Origin: Porphyridium purpureum
Taxonomy: Eukaryota > Rhodophyta > Bangiophyceae > Porphyridiales > Porphyridiaceae
NCBI GenBank assembly: GCA_008690995.1
Contig: VRMN01000005.1
Span: 868,001-932,000, forward strand
Direction of reading: 5' to 3'
DNA: 64,000 nt
A model generated the notes under the pieces. The model made no database searches. It had not been told where the DNA came from and saw only the letters and a program-made list of their open reading frames with translations. Shown here piece by piece: positions 1-9,061 of this stretch (position 1 is the stretch's first letter; each line of letters begins with the position of its first letter). Both the position numbers and the translations under genes were made by a program.

Positions 1-1
1 C

Positions 2-115
2 ATTCGAGCCATACGCCATGCAGGGCCTTTCCAGCACCACGACACCTACCAAATTTCCGACGCCAAGCAAGGCGCAGCGCTTGGCGAGCAGATTGCGGCG
101 CTTTTCGCTAAGTAG
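2..115 (+). CDS. 3' end of an unidentified protein gene
   Basis: An open frame enters from the left edge and ends at a TAG at 113-115, giving a 37-residue tail that ends SDAKQGAALGEQIAALFAK. The alanine-rich, helix-like composition resembles a real protein C-terminus more than random frame. The family cannot be named from so short a piece. It would converge with the NDUFS2 gene to its right. It could also be chance, since 37 open codons are not rare in GC-rich DNA. Confidence 0.35.
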   Translation: MRAIRHAGPFQHHDTYQISDAKQGAALGEQIAALFAK

Positions 116-702
116 TCCGTGAATGAGGTTGCGACGAAATGGAGGTCGTGGCATGACATAAACCGCTAGGCCTGCAAGGCAGGACAAGCTACGTACACGA
201 AATCACCAGATGAACCCGCTTTGAGCGGCCAAGCGCGCGAATGTTGCGGTGATGCAGTCGACTCAAGGACTCGCACTTCAATTGCACGCATGGTGCACAG
301 CGCATTCGTTTGATTTCGGCGCATGCGTCAAGTTCCCATACGATTCCGTCGCTCTTTTCGTACGAATCGTGCAGGCGCGCACCAGACCGATTGGAGATCC
401 TCTTTCTAGCGTTGTTGAAAGCTGCGATCGTGTGGTTGGCGGAGCGGCCCGAGCATGCGAAGAGTTCGAGTGGGTGGCGTTTGCTTACAAACTTTATTGT
501 GCAGAACGGAATGCCATTCTGGAGATGCTGTAACGTCGCCAACTCTGTCGACAATCGCTGCGCGCAGAAACACAAACCATAACATATGACGCATGCCCTC
601 GGCTTTACTTTTAAGCACTGTGCAGAATATGGACTTGAAACATTCATGGGGACGGGCCTTGCCACAACAATGCGGCTTGACCCTGCATTCTCTCTCCCTC
701 TC
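116..702. other. intergenic, no gene seen
   Basis: This stretch lies between the partial plus-strand frame and the stop of NDUFS2. It holds overlapping short frames on both strands with no protein-like composition. It probably holds two 3' untranslated regions. Confidence 0.5.
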
Positions 703-2136
703 TTATCTGTCGATTTCACCAAACACGGCGTCAATCGTACCGAGCACCGTGACCACATCAGCCACCATATGGCCCTTGGTCATGAAATTCAGACCCTGAA
801 GATGCGCAAAGCCCGGTGCACGAATCTTGCATCGATACGGTCGATTGGACCCGTCGGATACAAGGAGCACACCAAACTCGCCCTTTGGCGCCTCCACTGC
901 GGTGTACGTCTCACCCGCCGGCACCGAGAAGCCTTCAGAATACAGCTTGAAGTGATGGATCAATGACTCCATCGATTGTTTCATCTGTGTGCGACTAGGC
1001 GGAGCGATCTTGCGATCGTCCACCTTGATTTCGCCCTCGGGCATTTGGTTCATACACTGCTCGATGATATGGATCGACTGGCGCATTTCCTCCATGCGGC
1101 ACAAGTAGCGATCAAAGCAGTCGCCGTTCACACCCGTGGGCACGATGAAATCCACCTCATCGTATGCATCGTACGGCTGCGCTTTACGCAGGTCCCAGCC
1201 CACACCGCTTCCGCGCAACATCACGCCAGAAAAGCCCCACGCGAGCGCCTCTTCCGCCGATACAACCCCAATGTCGACGAGGCGGATCTTCCAAATACGA
1301 TTGCCGGTAAGTAACTCTTCCATCTCGTCAATGCGGCTTGGGAACTGCTTGCAGAATGCGTAAATATCGTCCATGAGCCCTAGCGGCAGGTCGCTCGCCA
1401 CACCACCGGGTCGCACGTATGCAGAGTGCAGCCGCGCGCCAGACACGCGCTCGTAAAATTCCATCATTTTCTCGCGCTCTTCAAATGCCCACAGGAAGGG
1501 GGTTAGAGCACCCACGTCCATCGCGTGGCAAGGAACGGCAAGAAGATGATTCAGAATACGAGTGATTTCGCCAAACATTGTACGAATATACTTTGCGCGC
1601 GGAGGTGCTTCAATCTTCAGCAGCTTTTCGACGGCTAGCGAGTAGCACTGCTCTTGGGCCATCATCGATACGTAGTCCAGGCGGTCAAAGTATGGCAGCG
1701 CCTGCAGGTACGTCTTGTGCTCAATCAGTTTCTCTGTGCCACGGTGAAGCAGGCCGATGTGCGGGTCCGCGCGCTGCACAACCTCACCATCAAGCTCCAG
1801 GACGAGGCGAAGCACACCGTGCGCCGCGGGGTGCTGTGGCCCAAAGTTGAGCGTGAAATGCGTGACGCGCTTCTGCGCCTCAATGTCTGCGGTAATGCGC
1901 TGCTTTTCATACTCAGTAAGATCCGAGTACGCCACCTCGTCGGCAATCTCCTGGACCAACTCGCGCATGTCCGCGCCCGCCGAAATCTTTGGCCGCACCA
2001 CAAACGCACGCCTCTGCATGTGCGTCAACGCACAACCCGCCGCCGAGTTCACGCCACCGGTTCCCCCTCCCACACGATTTGCAGCCAGCACTCGGCCTGC
2101 GCCCCGCAGCGCCTGCGACACGCGAAGTCCAAACAT
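703..2136 (-). CDS. NDUFS2: NADH:ubiquinone oxidoreductase 49-kDa subunit, mitochondrial (nuclear nad7)
   Basis: This is the 49-kDa core subunit of respiratory complex I. With the PSST subunit it forms the quinone-binding pocket in the peripheral arm. The protein has 477 residues. The ATG at 2136 opens a mitochondrial presequence ([20 protein letters not shown]); the frame is open further upstream but only from a GTG. Family signatures seen in order are [14 protein letters not shown] (quinone-site loop), [28 protein letters not shown] and a C-terminal [20 protein letters not shown], ending in the usual [11 protein letters not shown]. The length fits the family plus a transit peptide. In land plants nad7 is often mitochondrial; a presequence and GC-rich host-like DNA show it is nuclear here. 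It is divergent to the FKBP gene. Confidence 0.96.
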   Translation of the reverse strand: MFGLRVSQALRGAGRVLAANRVGGGTGGVNSAAGCALTHMQRRAFVVRPKISAGADMRELVQEIADEVAYSDLTEYEKQRITADIEAQKRVTHFTLNFGPQHPAAHGVLRLVLELDGEVVQRADPHIGLLHRGTEKLIEHKTYLQALPYFDRLDYVSMMAQEQCYSLAVEKLLKIEAPPRAKYIRTMFGEITRILNHLLAVPCHAMDVGALTPFLWAFEEREKMMEFYERVSGARLHSAYVRPGGVASDLPLGLMDDIYAFCKQFPSRIDEMEELLTGNRIWKIRLVDIGVVSAEEALAWGFSGVMLRGSGVGWDLRKAQPYDAYDEVDFIVPTGVNGDCFDRYLCRMEEMRQSIHIIEQCMNQMPEGEIKVDDRKIAPPSRTQMKQSMESLIHHFKLYSEGFSVPAGETYTAVEAPKGEFGVLLVSDGSNRPYRCKIRAPGFAHLQGLNFMTKGHMVADVVTVLGTIDAVFGEIDR

Positions 2137-2755
2137 GCTCCCCTCTTCCTCCCCAAACACGGCTTGGTCCGTTCCCAACCAATTCGAATCCGCGGCCACC
2201 ACGCACGGGGGCGACCTCCGGGTTCGTGTCGAGCTTGTTTCTCACACGCACACTCAGGTCACTTCAGGGCGCCACGTCTGTTGTCCGCGGACTTCCTGTC
2301 AACCCGCGCGTCGTCCCGCACTGCCGTCAATCCCGTGACTCACACACGCGCGACCGCTCCTTAGCCTTTCCTTCCTCTTCCCCTCCCCACCCGCACGCAC
2401 TTTGTTCCACCAAAACCGGCATCGAACCCGAGCGTTTCAGCATTCGTTTGCAATACGCATTGCGTCCTATAAAACATAAGCGTTTTATCAGACCGCGGTA
2501 ATGCGCACGCCCGTGGCTTGATACCCAGGTGTACACGCACTGAACACGTTCCACTTTGTGGTTGCATGGCGTGCCGCATTGCTTTGTAATGGGAGCTCAA
2601 AAAGCGTGCTAAAATGTATGGATTCAGAAGGAACATGTAATGCGGAAGATGATTGAGTACAGTGGGTACAGTTACGGAGATTGATTGCGCGTGCACGTTT
2701 GTGTGCGCGGCGGTGTGGGAAGAGCGGAGCGCGTGTGTGTGTGGGGAAGGAGGGA
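2137..2755. promoter_or_regulatory. divergent promoter region, NDUFS2 / FKBP
   Basis: The spacer between two head-to-head genes holds a TATA-like CCTATAAAAC at 2467-2476 and two CTGTAC boxes on the minus strand (2657-2662 and 2666-2671), nine bases apart. The boxes are in sense for NDUFS2 but closer to the FKBP start. No gene is seen. Calling this a promoter rests on position and on the recurrence of the box elsewhere. Confidence 0.45.
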
Positions 2756-4276
2756 ATGGACGGGATGATGGCGTTCACGGGGAACTGCGCGGCGTTCGGA
2801 AGAGCCGGCGCGGTGTCTGCGGGAACGGCGGTAGTATGCCGGCCGCGGTTTCGTGGCGCCGGGGTGGCGCCGCTGCGCATGGCGAAGCAGGGCGGCGCCG
2901 CCAGCAATAAGAAGCAGAAGAAGGGCAAGCGCGCAGATGCGGCGGGCACGGGCGCGTCTGGAAACGGAACGCAGCAGGCTCAGTCTTCGGCGCCTGAAAA
3001 GGTAAATGCGCGCTCGGAAGAAGGTGTGGAGGTCGGCGGCGACGATGACTTTGTGCCGCTGATTGCGGGCGATCGCGGCGTGCTGAAGCGCACACTCAGG
3101 GCGCCAGACGATGCGGCGGCGGCGGTGCCTCAACAAGGACAGCGCGTCGCGATTACATACACAGCACGGCTGTATCCATCTGGCGAGGTGGTCGACTCCA
3201 TGCAGGATCCTGCGGCGCCGTATGTGTTTGAGCTCGGCGCCGGAAAGGTCGTGCGAGCATGGGAAGTTGGCGTCGCGGCAATGCAAGTGGGTGAGCAGGC
3301 GACTTTCAGGTGCGCCCCAGAGTATACCTTTGAAGATAAAGGCTTGCCGCCACAAATTCCGCCAGGAGCGACGCTGGAGTTTGACATTGAGCTGCTCACG
3401 TGCGGGGGTGATCAACAAACGGAAGAGGAAGCAGGCGCGTACGGCGCACCCTCGATTAAGACGTACATGGAAGAGCGCGACTTTGCCAAATTCGGTGTCA
3501 CCGACGACGTAGACGATGAGGACGAGCGCCGTCGGTTAGATATTTCTGCGGGCGTGGAAAACTTGCTAGACCCTTTTGAGGCGGACAGGGCGAAGCGCCT
3601 GGCGACAAAGCAGCAGATTAACCAGGATGTCGTAGTGACAGAGGACAATGGTGTACTGAAGCGAATCCTTTCCACTGGAAGGGGCGAGCTGGTGGCGAAC
3701 GGGGCCGAGGTGCGTGTCAATTATATTGGTAGGCTACCGGATGCGGAAAATAAGGTGTTTGATTCGAGCTACGACCGCGGCAAGCCGTTCACTTTTCGCG
3801 TGGGCACAGGGAAAGTCATTCGAGGCTGGGATGAAGCGTTGCTCACAATGAAAGAGGGCGAAAAATGCGTGCTCACTATCCGCCCAGAGTATGCGTACGG
3901 AAGTCGGGGCGTTCCGCCAGTGATCCCACCGAACGCCGTGCTGGAGTTTGAAATGGAGGTTCTGCAAGTGGAAATGGTCAAAGAGAACCGCACGTTTGCT
4001 GACAACAACCCGTCAGTCCCGCGCACACCTTCGACGATTTCAAAGGCATACACGCAGAAGATCGACGATTTGCAAGCGGCCAAGGACCGCGGCGAGAAGG
4101 TTTCGTTCTGGGATCGCTTCTACTTCATCTCACCCTTCCAATCTGCAACGGGCGAAAAGCCACCGTGGTGGCTTGACCCGCGCATCACGTTCACGTTGGC
4201 CTTTGCTCTGCTTGGTCTTGCCTTTTACATCGTGCTCCAGGCGAATGGCATCCACGAAGGCTACCGATACGACTAG
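2756..4276 (+). CDS. twin-domain FKBP peptidyl-prolyl isomerase, plastid-targeted, C-terminally anchored
   Basis: FK506-binding-protein-type isomerase of about 506 residues with two FKBP domains. Domain 1 (about residues 105-215) runs from RVAITYTARLYPSGEVVDS to GATLEFDIELL. Domain 2 (about 300-405) runs from VRVNYIGRLPDAENKVFDSS to NAVLEFEMEVLQVE and keeps the better-conserved pocket (VIRGWDEAL, YAYGSRGVPPVIPPN). The leader from the ATG at 2756 (MDGMMAFTGNCAAFGRAGAV) carries a phenylalanine near its start and reads VAPLRMA before a lysine-rich stretch, as in red-algal plastid transit peptides. A single hydrophobic segment (ITFTLAFALLGLAFYIVLQ) near the end suggests a membrane anchor, so a thylakoid or envelope location is inferred. 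A second ATG at 2765 is an equally good start. Confidence 0.88.
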   Translation: MDGMMAFTGNCAAFGRAGAVSAGTAVVCRPRFRGAGVAPLRMAKQGGAASNKKQKKGKRADAAGTGASGNGTQQAQSSAPEKVNARSEEGVEVGGDDDFVPLIAGDRGVLKRTLRAPDDAAAAVPQQGQRVAITYTARLYPSGEVVDSMQDPAAPYVFELGAGKVVRAWEVGVAAMQVGEQATFRCAPEYTFEDKGLPPQIPPGATLEFDIELLTCGGDQQTEEEAGAYGAPSIKTYMEERDFAKFGVTDDVDDEDERRRLDISAGVENLLDPFEADRAKRLATKQQINQDVVVTEDNGVLKRILSTGRGELVANGAEVRVNYIGRLPDAENKVFDSSYDRGKPFTFRVGTGKVIRGWDEALLTMKEGEKCVLTIRPEYAYGSRGVPPVIPPNAVLEFEMEVLQVEMVKENRTFADNNPSVPRTPSTISKAYTQKIDDLQAAKDRGEKVSFWDRFYFISPFQSATGEKPPWWLDPRITFTLAFALLGLAFYIVLQANGIHEGYRYD

Positions 4277-4756
4277 AGGACTCTGAAAGCATCATTTGTG
4301 CCGAGGATGCACGGCACGGGTGACGTGCACCTGTGCAGGGAAGAACAGGCTCTGTCGTGCGGCTTTGGCGACGAGCGTGCAGGCAGCGCACGCTCAGGGG
4401 TGCGGAAGAGTTTGGGATATACTGTCGTGCGGTACGAGTTGGTGTGAAAAGGTCGAGTCTCGTGCTATTCCTTCTTTCATTTCGCCCCCTTATCGTTTCG
4501 CAAAGAGAGCAACTCAACGCTTCATGGTTGAACCAGTGTGCTCTTTGGATCGTGTGATGTCCTCACGATGAGTGGTGTGGATATTCGAAGCCAAACGCGC
4601 CGCAAGTCTCTGGTTGGCTGCCGACAAAGGGTGCTCTCGCTCGTGGCTTTGTATTTTATATCGTCGTCATAAAAGGTGCCGCTCTTGTCCGCATTGTGTG
4701 TGTCCAAAAGTGCTCGACTGCGCGTGCAAACTTTCTTACCAACCTTTTCACTTTCT
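4277..4756. other. convergent intergenic spacer, no gene seen
   Basis: This lies between the stops of the FKBP gene and the HAD gene. Only short unconvincing frames are present. It probably holds two 3' untranslated regions. Confidence 0.5.
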
Positions 4757-5812
4757 TTATTGCTTCAACACAAACCTCCGGATCGCTTCCGACACACCGC
4801 CTTCGTTATTGGATCGGACCTCGAAATCTGCTGCGGCTTTCACCGATGGCAAGGCGTTACCGACGGCGCATCCAATGCCCGCAAACTTGAGCATTTCAAG
4901 GTCGTTTTCGGCGTCTCCGATCGCCATCAATTCCGAAAAGGAGAAGCCCAGGTGATCAAGAAGGCGCCTGACTCCGTCGCCCTTGGATGCACCCAATGGC
5001 AGAATTTCGAGCATGTCGGCTTGAGCCTGGGTGAGCGTGGCCTCACCGACAAGCAGTTCACGGAACGCCGGGCGGTGGGTATCAATAAATTGCTCGTCCG
5101 CAATAAGCAGCGCCTTATTGATTGAGTAGCTTCCGCCCATAATCTTTTCCACCAGCTCGGCATCGGTTTCGGCCTGCGGTTCATGATACTCTGTGAGGGA
5201 ATCAACGAGATTCTGGTTCCTTGCACTCATGGGCTCGCAAAGAATACGATCGCCAGAGTAGGCGACCCATGCGCAGTCGAGATCCCGTGCCTTTTGGGCC
5301 ACCTTTGCCACCACGCCCGGTTCGAGTGCGCGTTCGTACAGGAGCTCCCCGCCCTCCTTGTACACGACGAGGCCCTGCAGGTACACGCCGGGCGATGTTA
5401 CGCCGAGTCGTGATTTCAGAGGCTCGCAAAACGAATTGAGCGCGCCAATCCGTGACTTGCCCGTTGCCGGGAAGAACGCGATTCCGGCATCCATCATTTC
5501 TACAATGGTGCGGGATACGTCATCCGGCAGAGTGTGTCCTGTGGTCAGCAGCGTCCCGTCCACGTCGCTGGCCACCACCTTAATCTCCGGCAGCCCCAAA
5601 ACGCTTGGCGCTAGGCCATGCGTCTCGGTCGTTTGCGCTGCAACAGCAGAGGCTCCTGCGATATCCACGCGGTCACTTCGCGCGCACTGGCGCACCGACA
5701 GCGGCAAGCGTCCGGGCGCCACCACGACACCACCATATCCAGCCCGGCAACGCGCGAAGCCTCGCAGGTCGGCACGAGACGCGCCTCCAAGCGGAACGCT
5801 CACAAACGCCAT
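4757..5812 (-). CDS. HAD-superfamily (Cof-type) phosphatase, probably plastid
   Basis: A 351-residue hydrolase of the haloacid dehalogenase superfamily, Cof/IIB type, which usually removes phosphate from small sugar phosphates or cofactors. Motif I is VVASDVDGTLLTTGH with both catalytic aspartates. Motif II is FFPATGKSR. Motif IV is AIGDAENDLEMLKFAGIG. The C2-type cap lies between them. The ATG start opens a leader of roughly 45 residues (MAFVSVPLGGASRADLRGFA) with a phenylalanine at position 3 and many arginines, suggesting plastid import. The substrate cannot be told. It is preceded by a CTGTAC box in sense at 6049-6054. Confidence 0.9.
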   Translation of the reverse strand: MAFVSVPLGGASRADLRGFARCRAGYGGVVVAPGRLPLSVRQCARSDRVDIAGASAVAAQTTETHGLAPSVLGLPEIKVVASDVDGTLLTTGHTLPDDVSRTIVEMMDAGIAFFPATGKSRIGALNSFCEPLKSRLGVTSPGVYLQGLVVYKEGGELLYERALEPGVVAKVAQKARDLDCAWVAYSGDRILCEPMSARNQNLVDSLTEYHEPQAETDAELVEKIMGGSYSINKALLIADEQFIDTHRPAFRELLVGEATLTQAQADMLEILPLGASKGDGVRRLLDHLGFSFSELMAIGDAENDLEMLKFAGIGCAVGNALPSVKAAADFEVRSNNEGGVSEAIRRFVLKQ

Positions 5813-6048
5813 GTCGTAAGGGTCAACTTGTCAGCCAGTGGACCACGTCCACGCCGCAGTGTGCGACCTTTTCCTCGTCCTCGCGAGCCGATGACGCCTG
5901 CAGTGGCGCGAACGAATACCGCTGGCGTTCCTCTGCGTTCCGCGCCACAAAACCAAGCGCCCTCGGCCGCGTGTTCCAATCGCCACCTGACCCGTGACCC
6001 GATGCCGTTTTCAAAGCAGGTGACGCTCTGGTTCACCCTTGGAAGCAA

Positions 6049-6054
6049 GTACAG
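6049..6054 (-). promoter_or_regulatory. CTGTAC box upstream of HAD gene
   Basis: One copy of the box, in sense for the HAD gene and about 235 bases upstream of its ATG, just past the TAF6 stop. The role is inferred from its recurrence upstream of other genes. Confidence 0.3.
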
Positions 6055-6055
6055 T

Positions 6056-7408
6056 TCAAAACGCGAGCTCAGACGTGAAGAAGGCGCAGACCTGCAGGAG
6101 GGCAGACTCACCAAAGGCGTCGATGATGCGAGCATGTAGTGTTTGCGGCAGCGGCGCCTGCACGTTCACGTGTGGCGAGCAGGGCAACGTATAGTGGCGA
6201 GCTAATTGGTACGCGCGCGCGAGCGCAAGATACGCGTGAAGCACGAGTTGGCGTTGCCGGTGGTGATGCTCTGGAAGCGAATGCTGATCGCCGCTGGCTT
6301 GAGACGCCAGCCTGTCGAGTTGCTCGAGGCGCTTATCCAACGTGCGTTCAAGGCTGCTGCCGTGCAGTGCGACTGCCCAGAAAAGCAGTTTGCCACCGAT
6401 TTGGCAGAGCACATCGAGGGCGCTGCATATCACGCCCAGCGCGTGCGCGTCTGCACCCACTAGCGCGACCACGATCGTCTTTGCGATTCGCGGACGTAGC
6501 GTAAAAGTAGAACTTGTCATTGCCCAGATTCGCATCAAGACTTGAACCGAAGCGCGCCGCATGTCCAGCTGCTTGTCGAGCTCAGTCTCATCCTCAATAC
6601 GCGAGCTGAGCACGCAAGTTAGCACAACGGGCGTCAGGTGCTCCAGGTACGTCTCCACGCCAAAAGCCGGGTGTACAAGCAGCGTGTGACACAACGCCAT
6701 ACTCCTCGAAAGCACTTGCACACGCCTTTCCGCAACACCAATCAAAACCTCGTCGTGAATGAGTCGCACGAGATGTGGTAGCTCAGCGCGCAGCGCGTCC
6801 GTGCGGAGCATCATCACGCGCGCTTCAAGCAGACGGAATTCTTCTTCCGAGCCGCTCTTGATCACGCGTCGGCCAAACGCGTATATTCCGTCGGAGTGTT
6901 CAAGCTCACTGCCGTTCGCAATGTCTGGCACTTTCGGCAACGTTGGCAGGCTCGAACGCCTTTCTTGTGGATTGCCCGTACCACTGCCTTCAAGCGCGAG
7001 CCATTCGGCTCGGACGCTCGGAATGCACCAGCGCTCGGTAGGAAGCGGTTCGTCAAGTACCTGCGCCAGATGCACGCGGGGCTCCTTTACAATGAACAGT
7101 CCGTCGGCGACGCACTGGAAGCCCGCCAGCGGGCCGTGCGCACCGACGTGGCCCCACACGGGTTCCATGCCGTGCGTCTGCAGTGCCACGTTCAAATCGC
7201 GCGTCGCTAGGCGGCAGCGCCGCGAGTTGCGCATAATTGCCTGCGCCGTATCGATCACCGTGCGAATGCGCACGTCCGCACTCATCGCGAGCAACATGCA
7301 AACTTCGTCGCTCAACTCACCGACGCCCGGCACGCTCTGCGCAATCACGCGAATGCTCTCGGCGCTAATGCTGCTGGGTGCAGCGGCGCCCTTTGGCACT
7401 GATTCCAT
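6056..7408 (-). CDS. TAF6: TFIID subunit TAF6
   Basis: A 450-residue TBP-associated factor 6, a core TFIID (and, in some lineages, SAGA) subunit that pairs with TAF9 through its histone fold. Residues about 12-85 form the TAF6 histone fold: ISAESIRVIAQSVPGVGELS, then VRIRTVIDTAQAIMRNSRR, then LNVALQTHGMEPVWG, ending in the family's EP(V/L)(Y/W)G. The middle and C-terminal region has the helical-repeat part with HLTPVVLTCVLSSRIE and MRRASVQVLMRIWA, matching the TAF6 HEAT-like domain. The length matches the family. The start ATG is at 7408 and there is no sign of introns. It lies tandem with the HAD gene. Confidence 0.9.
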   Translation of the reverse strand: MESVPKGAAAPSSISAESIRVIAQSVPGVGELSDEVCMLLAMSADVRIRTVIDTAQAIMRNSRRCRLATRDLNVALQTHGMEPVWGHVGAHGPLAGFQCVADGLFIVKEPRVHLAQVLDEPLPTERWCIPSVRAEWLALEGSGTGNPQERRSSLPTLPKVPDIANGSELEHSDGIYAFGRRVIKSGSEEEFRLLEARVMMLRTDALRAELPHLVRLIHDEVLIGVAERRVQVLSRSMALCHTLLVHPAFGVETYLEHLTPVVLTCVLSSRIEDETELDKQLDMRRASVQVLMRIWAMTSSTFTLRPRIAKTIVVALVGADAHALGVICSALDVLCQIGGKLLFWAVALHGSSLERTLDKRLEQLDRLASQASGDQHSLPEHHHRQRQLVLHAYLALARAYQLARHYTLPCSPHVNVQAPLPQTLHARIIDAFGESALLQVCAFFTSELAF

Positions 7409-7939
7409 GATGTTAAAACGAACTCACAGCCGTTCGACCTCTCGGGCGCGAGTCGTCGCGACGCGGCACGATCCAAATGACGAGGTCTCCTTCGACCCTC
7501 GAGTTACTCGCTTGTTCGGGCTTCTTGCCGCACAGTCCGGCTCTCTTGTGGAGTGTGGCGCTGATACGCTCACAACCCAGTCTGTCCAAATTTGTTTCGG
7601 GTGCAACCCGACGCGATGCGCGCGCAAACGTGCTCCTGGTGCGAGATCATTTGGGCGTGACAGGTTTCCATCAAACGTTTATTTGTTCAGAACATGCCAG
7701 CACTGCACAGTATAATTAGAGACAAGGACGGTGTTGCGCGCGCGCGCCAGCAGGAAAGAGCCACGCTGTGGTTCCCGCAGCGTCCACTCGGATGGACTGA
7801 GGCCACAAGTGGTCAGGCTCGCCGTCGGGATCAAACGCGCGGCACACGTCGCCTTCCACATGTGGAGCAGGAATATGCGGTATGCGCCGGGCCGCGCGGG
7901 CGGCGGAAGCGACGCTGGCCCACTGACGCCTTGGCGCGC
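7409..7939. other. intergenic, no gene seen
   Basis: This is the spacer between two minus-strand genes and should carry the TAF6 promoter. No CTGTAC box or clear TATA box is seen. Open frames on the plus strand are antisense to TAF6 or lack protein character. Confidence 0.45.
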
Positions 7940-8185
7940 CTAGAATCCCTCGCGCTTGTTCCTGTTCAGAAACATGTCATACTGCCCCGCGAACGCCATA
8001 CCCAGCGTGACCACGAGCGCCGCGGCGGTCGCGCGCACGAGAATCTTATCGCGCGTGTGGATCACGTGCGTGTAAGCGCCGGCCATCTTGCGCTCATGCG
8101 TGAACTTGACCAACTCCGGCACGCGGTTCTTCTTCCCGGCAAAGATCTTGCCCAACCTCTCCATCGCATTCTCAAACGCCTCCAT
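7940..8185 (-). CDS. small single-span membrane protein, possibly COX7a-like
   Basis: An 81-residue protein from the ATG at 8185 (MEAFENAMERLGKIFAGKKN). One hydrophobic segment (VRATAAALVVTLGMAFAG) is followed by a short basic tail. The pattern RVPELVKFTHE, then RDKILVRAT, then one membrane span recalls cytochrome c oxidase subunit VIIa, which has a related RVPE and LLYRATM pattern and similar size. The match is short and subjective. A mitochondrial inner-membrane role is inferred only. A 24-base (CT)n tract lies 44 bases upstream of the ATG, reading as (GA)n in sense. Confidence 0.55.
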   Translation of the reverse strand: MEAFENAMERLGKIFAGKKNRVPELVKFTHERKMAGAYTHVIHTRDKILVRATAAALVVTLGMAFAGQYDMFLNRNKREGF

Positions 8186-9061
8186 CTTGTCCCCCACTCG
8201 CACAGCACAGCACAAACCTCACCCCACCCTCTCTCTCTCTCTCTCTCTCTCTAACCCCCTTTCTCTTCCTCCCCGACCACCACACCAACAACCACTCCCT
8301 GTTCCCACTCCCACTCTTCGGCCTCTTACCCGGCTGCTTCTCCCGTTCCTCCTTCTCCTTCCTCATCAACTCACCGCGTTCGTCCTGTCTCGTGTTCGTA
8401 TCAAAACCACCCTCCTTTCCTATAAACCTCGCACCACGCACACTGTACACCCAACCGAACACGCTGACAGTACCACCAACTGAACCCACACAGTACCCAC
8501 TGTACACCCGCGCTGAGTGACCTGTCGTTTTGGCGTTGTTCTTTTTTTGGACGTTGTGTCAGCAAGCGGCGCGCAAGAACGGTGCTATGAAAACGCGCGT
8601 GGTTTGGTATGACGCGGCACCGCGCTCCGTTGAGAATATTTCTTAGGTTCACATAGAAAAACGATGGGGTTGCTTTTTCTTTTTGGATTGTAGGGAAGAG
8701 AGCGGAGAGGGTGGGAAGGGGGGAAAGGTGTATGTGTGTGTGTGTTTGTGTGTGTCGTGTGAGTGCATGCATGTATGCATGCATGTTGGTGGGTAGGCAG
8801 GCGCGCGCGAGTACGTGCATGAGCCGTTGCGTCCTGAGGTCTGGATGCAACGCGGCGTGGATCTAGAGTTGGAGCACGCGGGTGCATAAGTGAGAGCGTG
8901 TGTGCATAGCGCCGCGTCGTGCTTGCTGGTCGGTGTGCGTTTGTGTGTGGGGGCGCGCTGACGTCGGTCGGCAGAGTGGGATCGGATTCTGTAGTTGCGG
9001 CATTGACGGGCAGAGGCAGAGACAGGTGCGCATTGTCGCGCGTGGCCCGCGTCGAGTCGCG
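8186..9061. promoter_or_regulatory. divergent promoter region with microsatellites
   Basis: A head-to-head spacer between the small membrane protein and the EF-hand gene. It holds a (CT)n run, a CCTATAAAC at 8419-8427, two CTGTAC boxes on the plus strand (8443-8448 and 8500-8505, both as CACTGTACACCC), an interrupted (TG)n run near 8729-8762 and the palindromic GCATGCATGTATGCATGC near 8764. The boxes are in sense for the EF-hand gene. No gene is seen. Confidence 0.5.
8229..8252. repeat. (CT)n microsatellite
   Basis: An uninterrupted CT dinucleotide run of about 24 bases just upstream of the start of the small membrane protein gene. A similar run precedes the ARID-SAP30 gene. Confidence 0.95.

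Noticed and set aside
189-758. Minus-strand frame of 189 codons left of NDUFS2
   Set aside because: It overlaps the NDUFS2 coding end, begins at a doubtful start and shows no domain-like composition.
7708-7720. 13-base match CAGTATAATTAGA shared with 53125-53137
   Set aside because: A 13-base match between two places is expected by chance in 64 kb and the flanks do not align.
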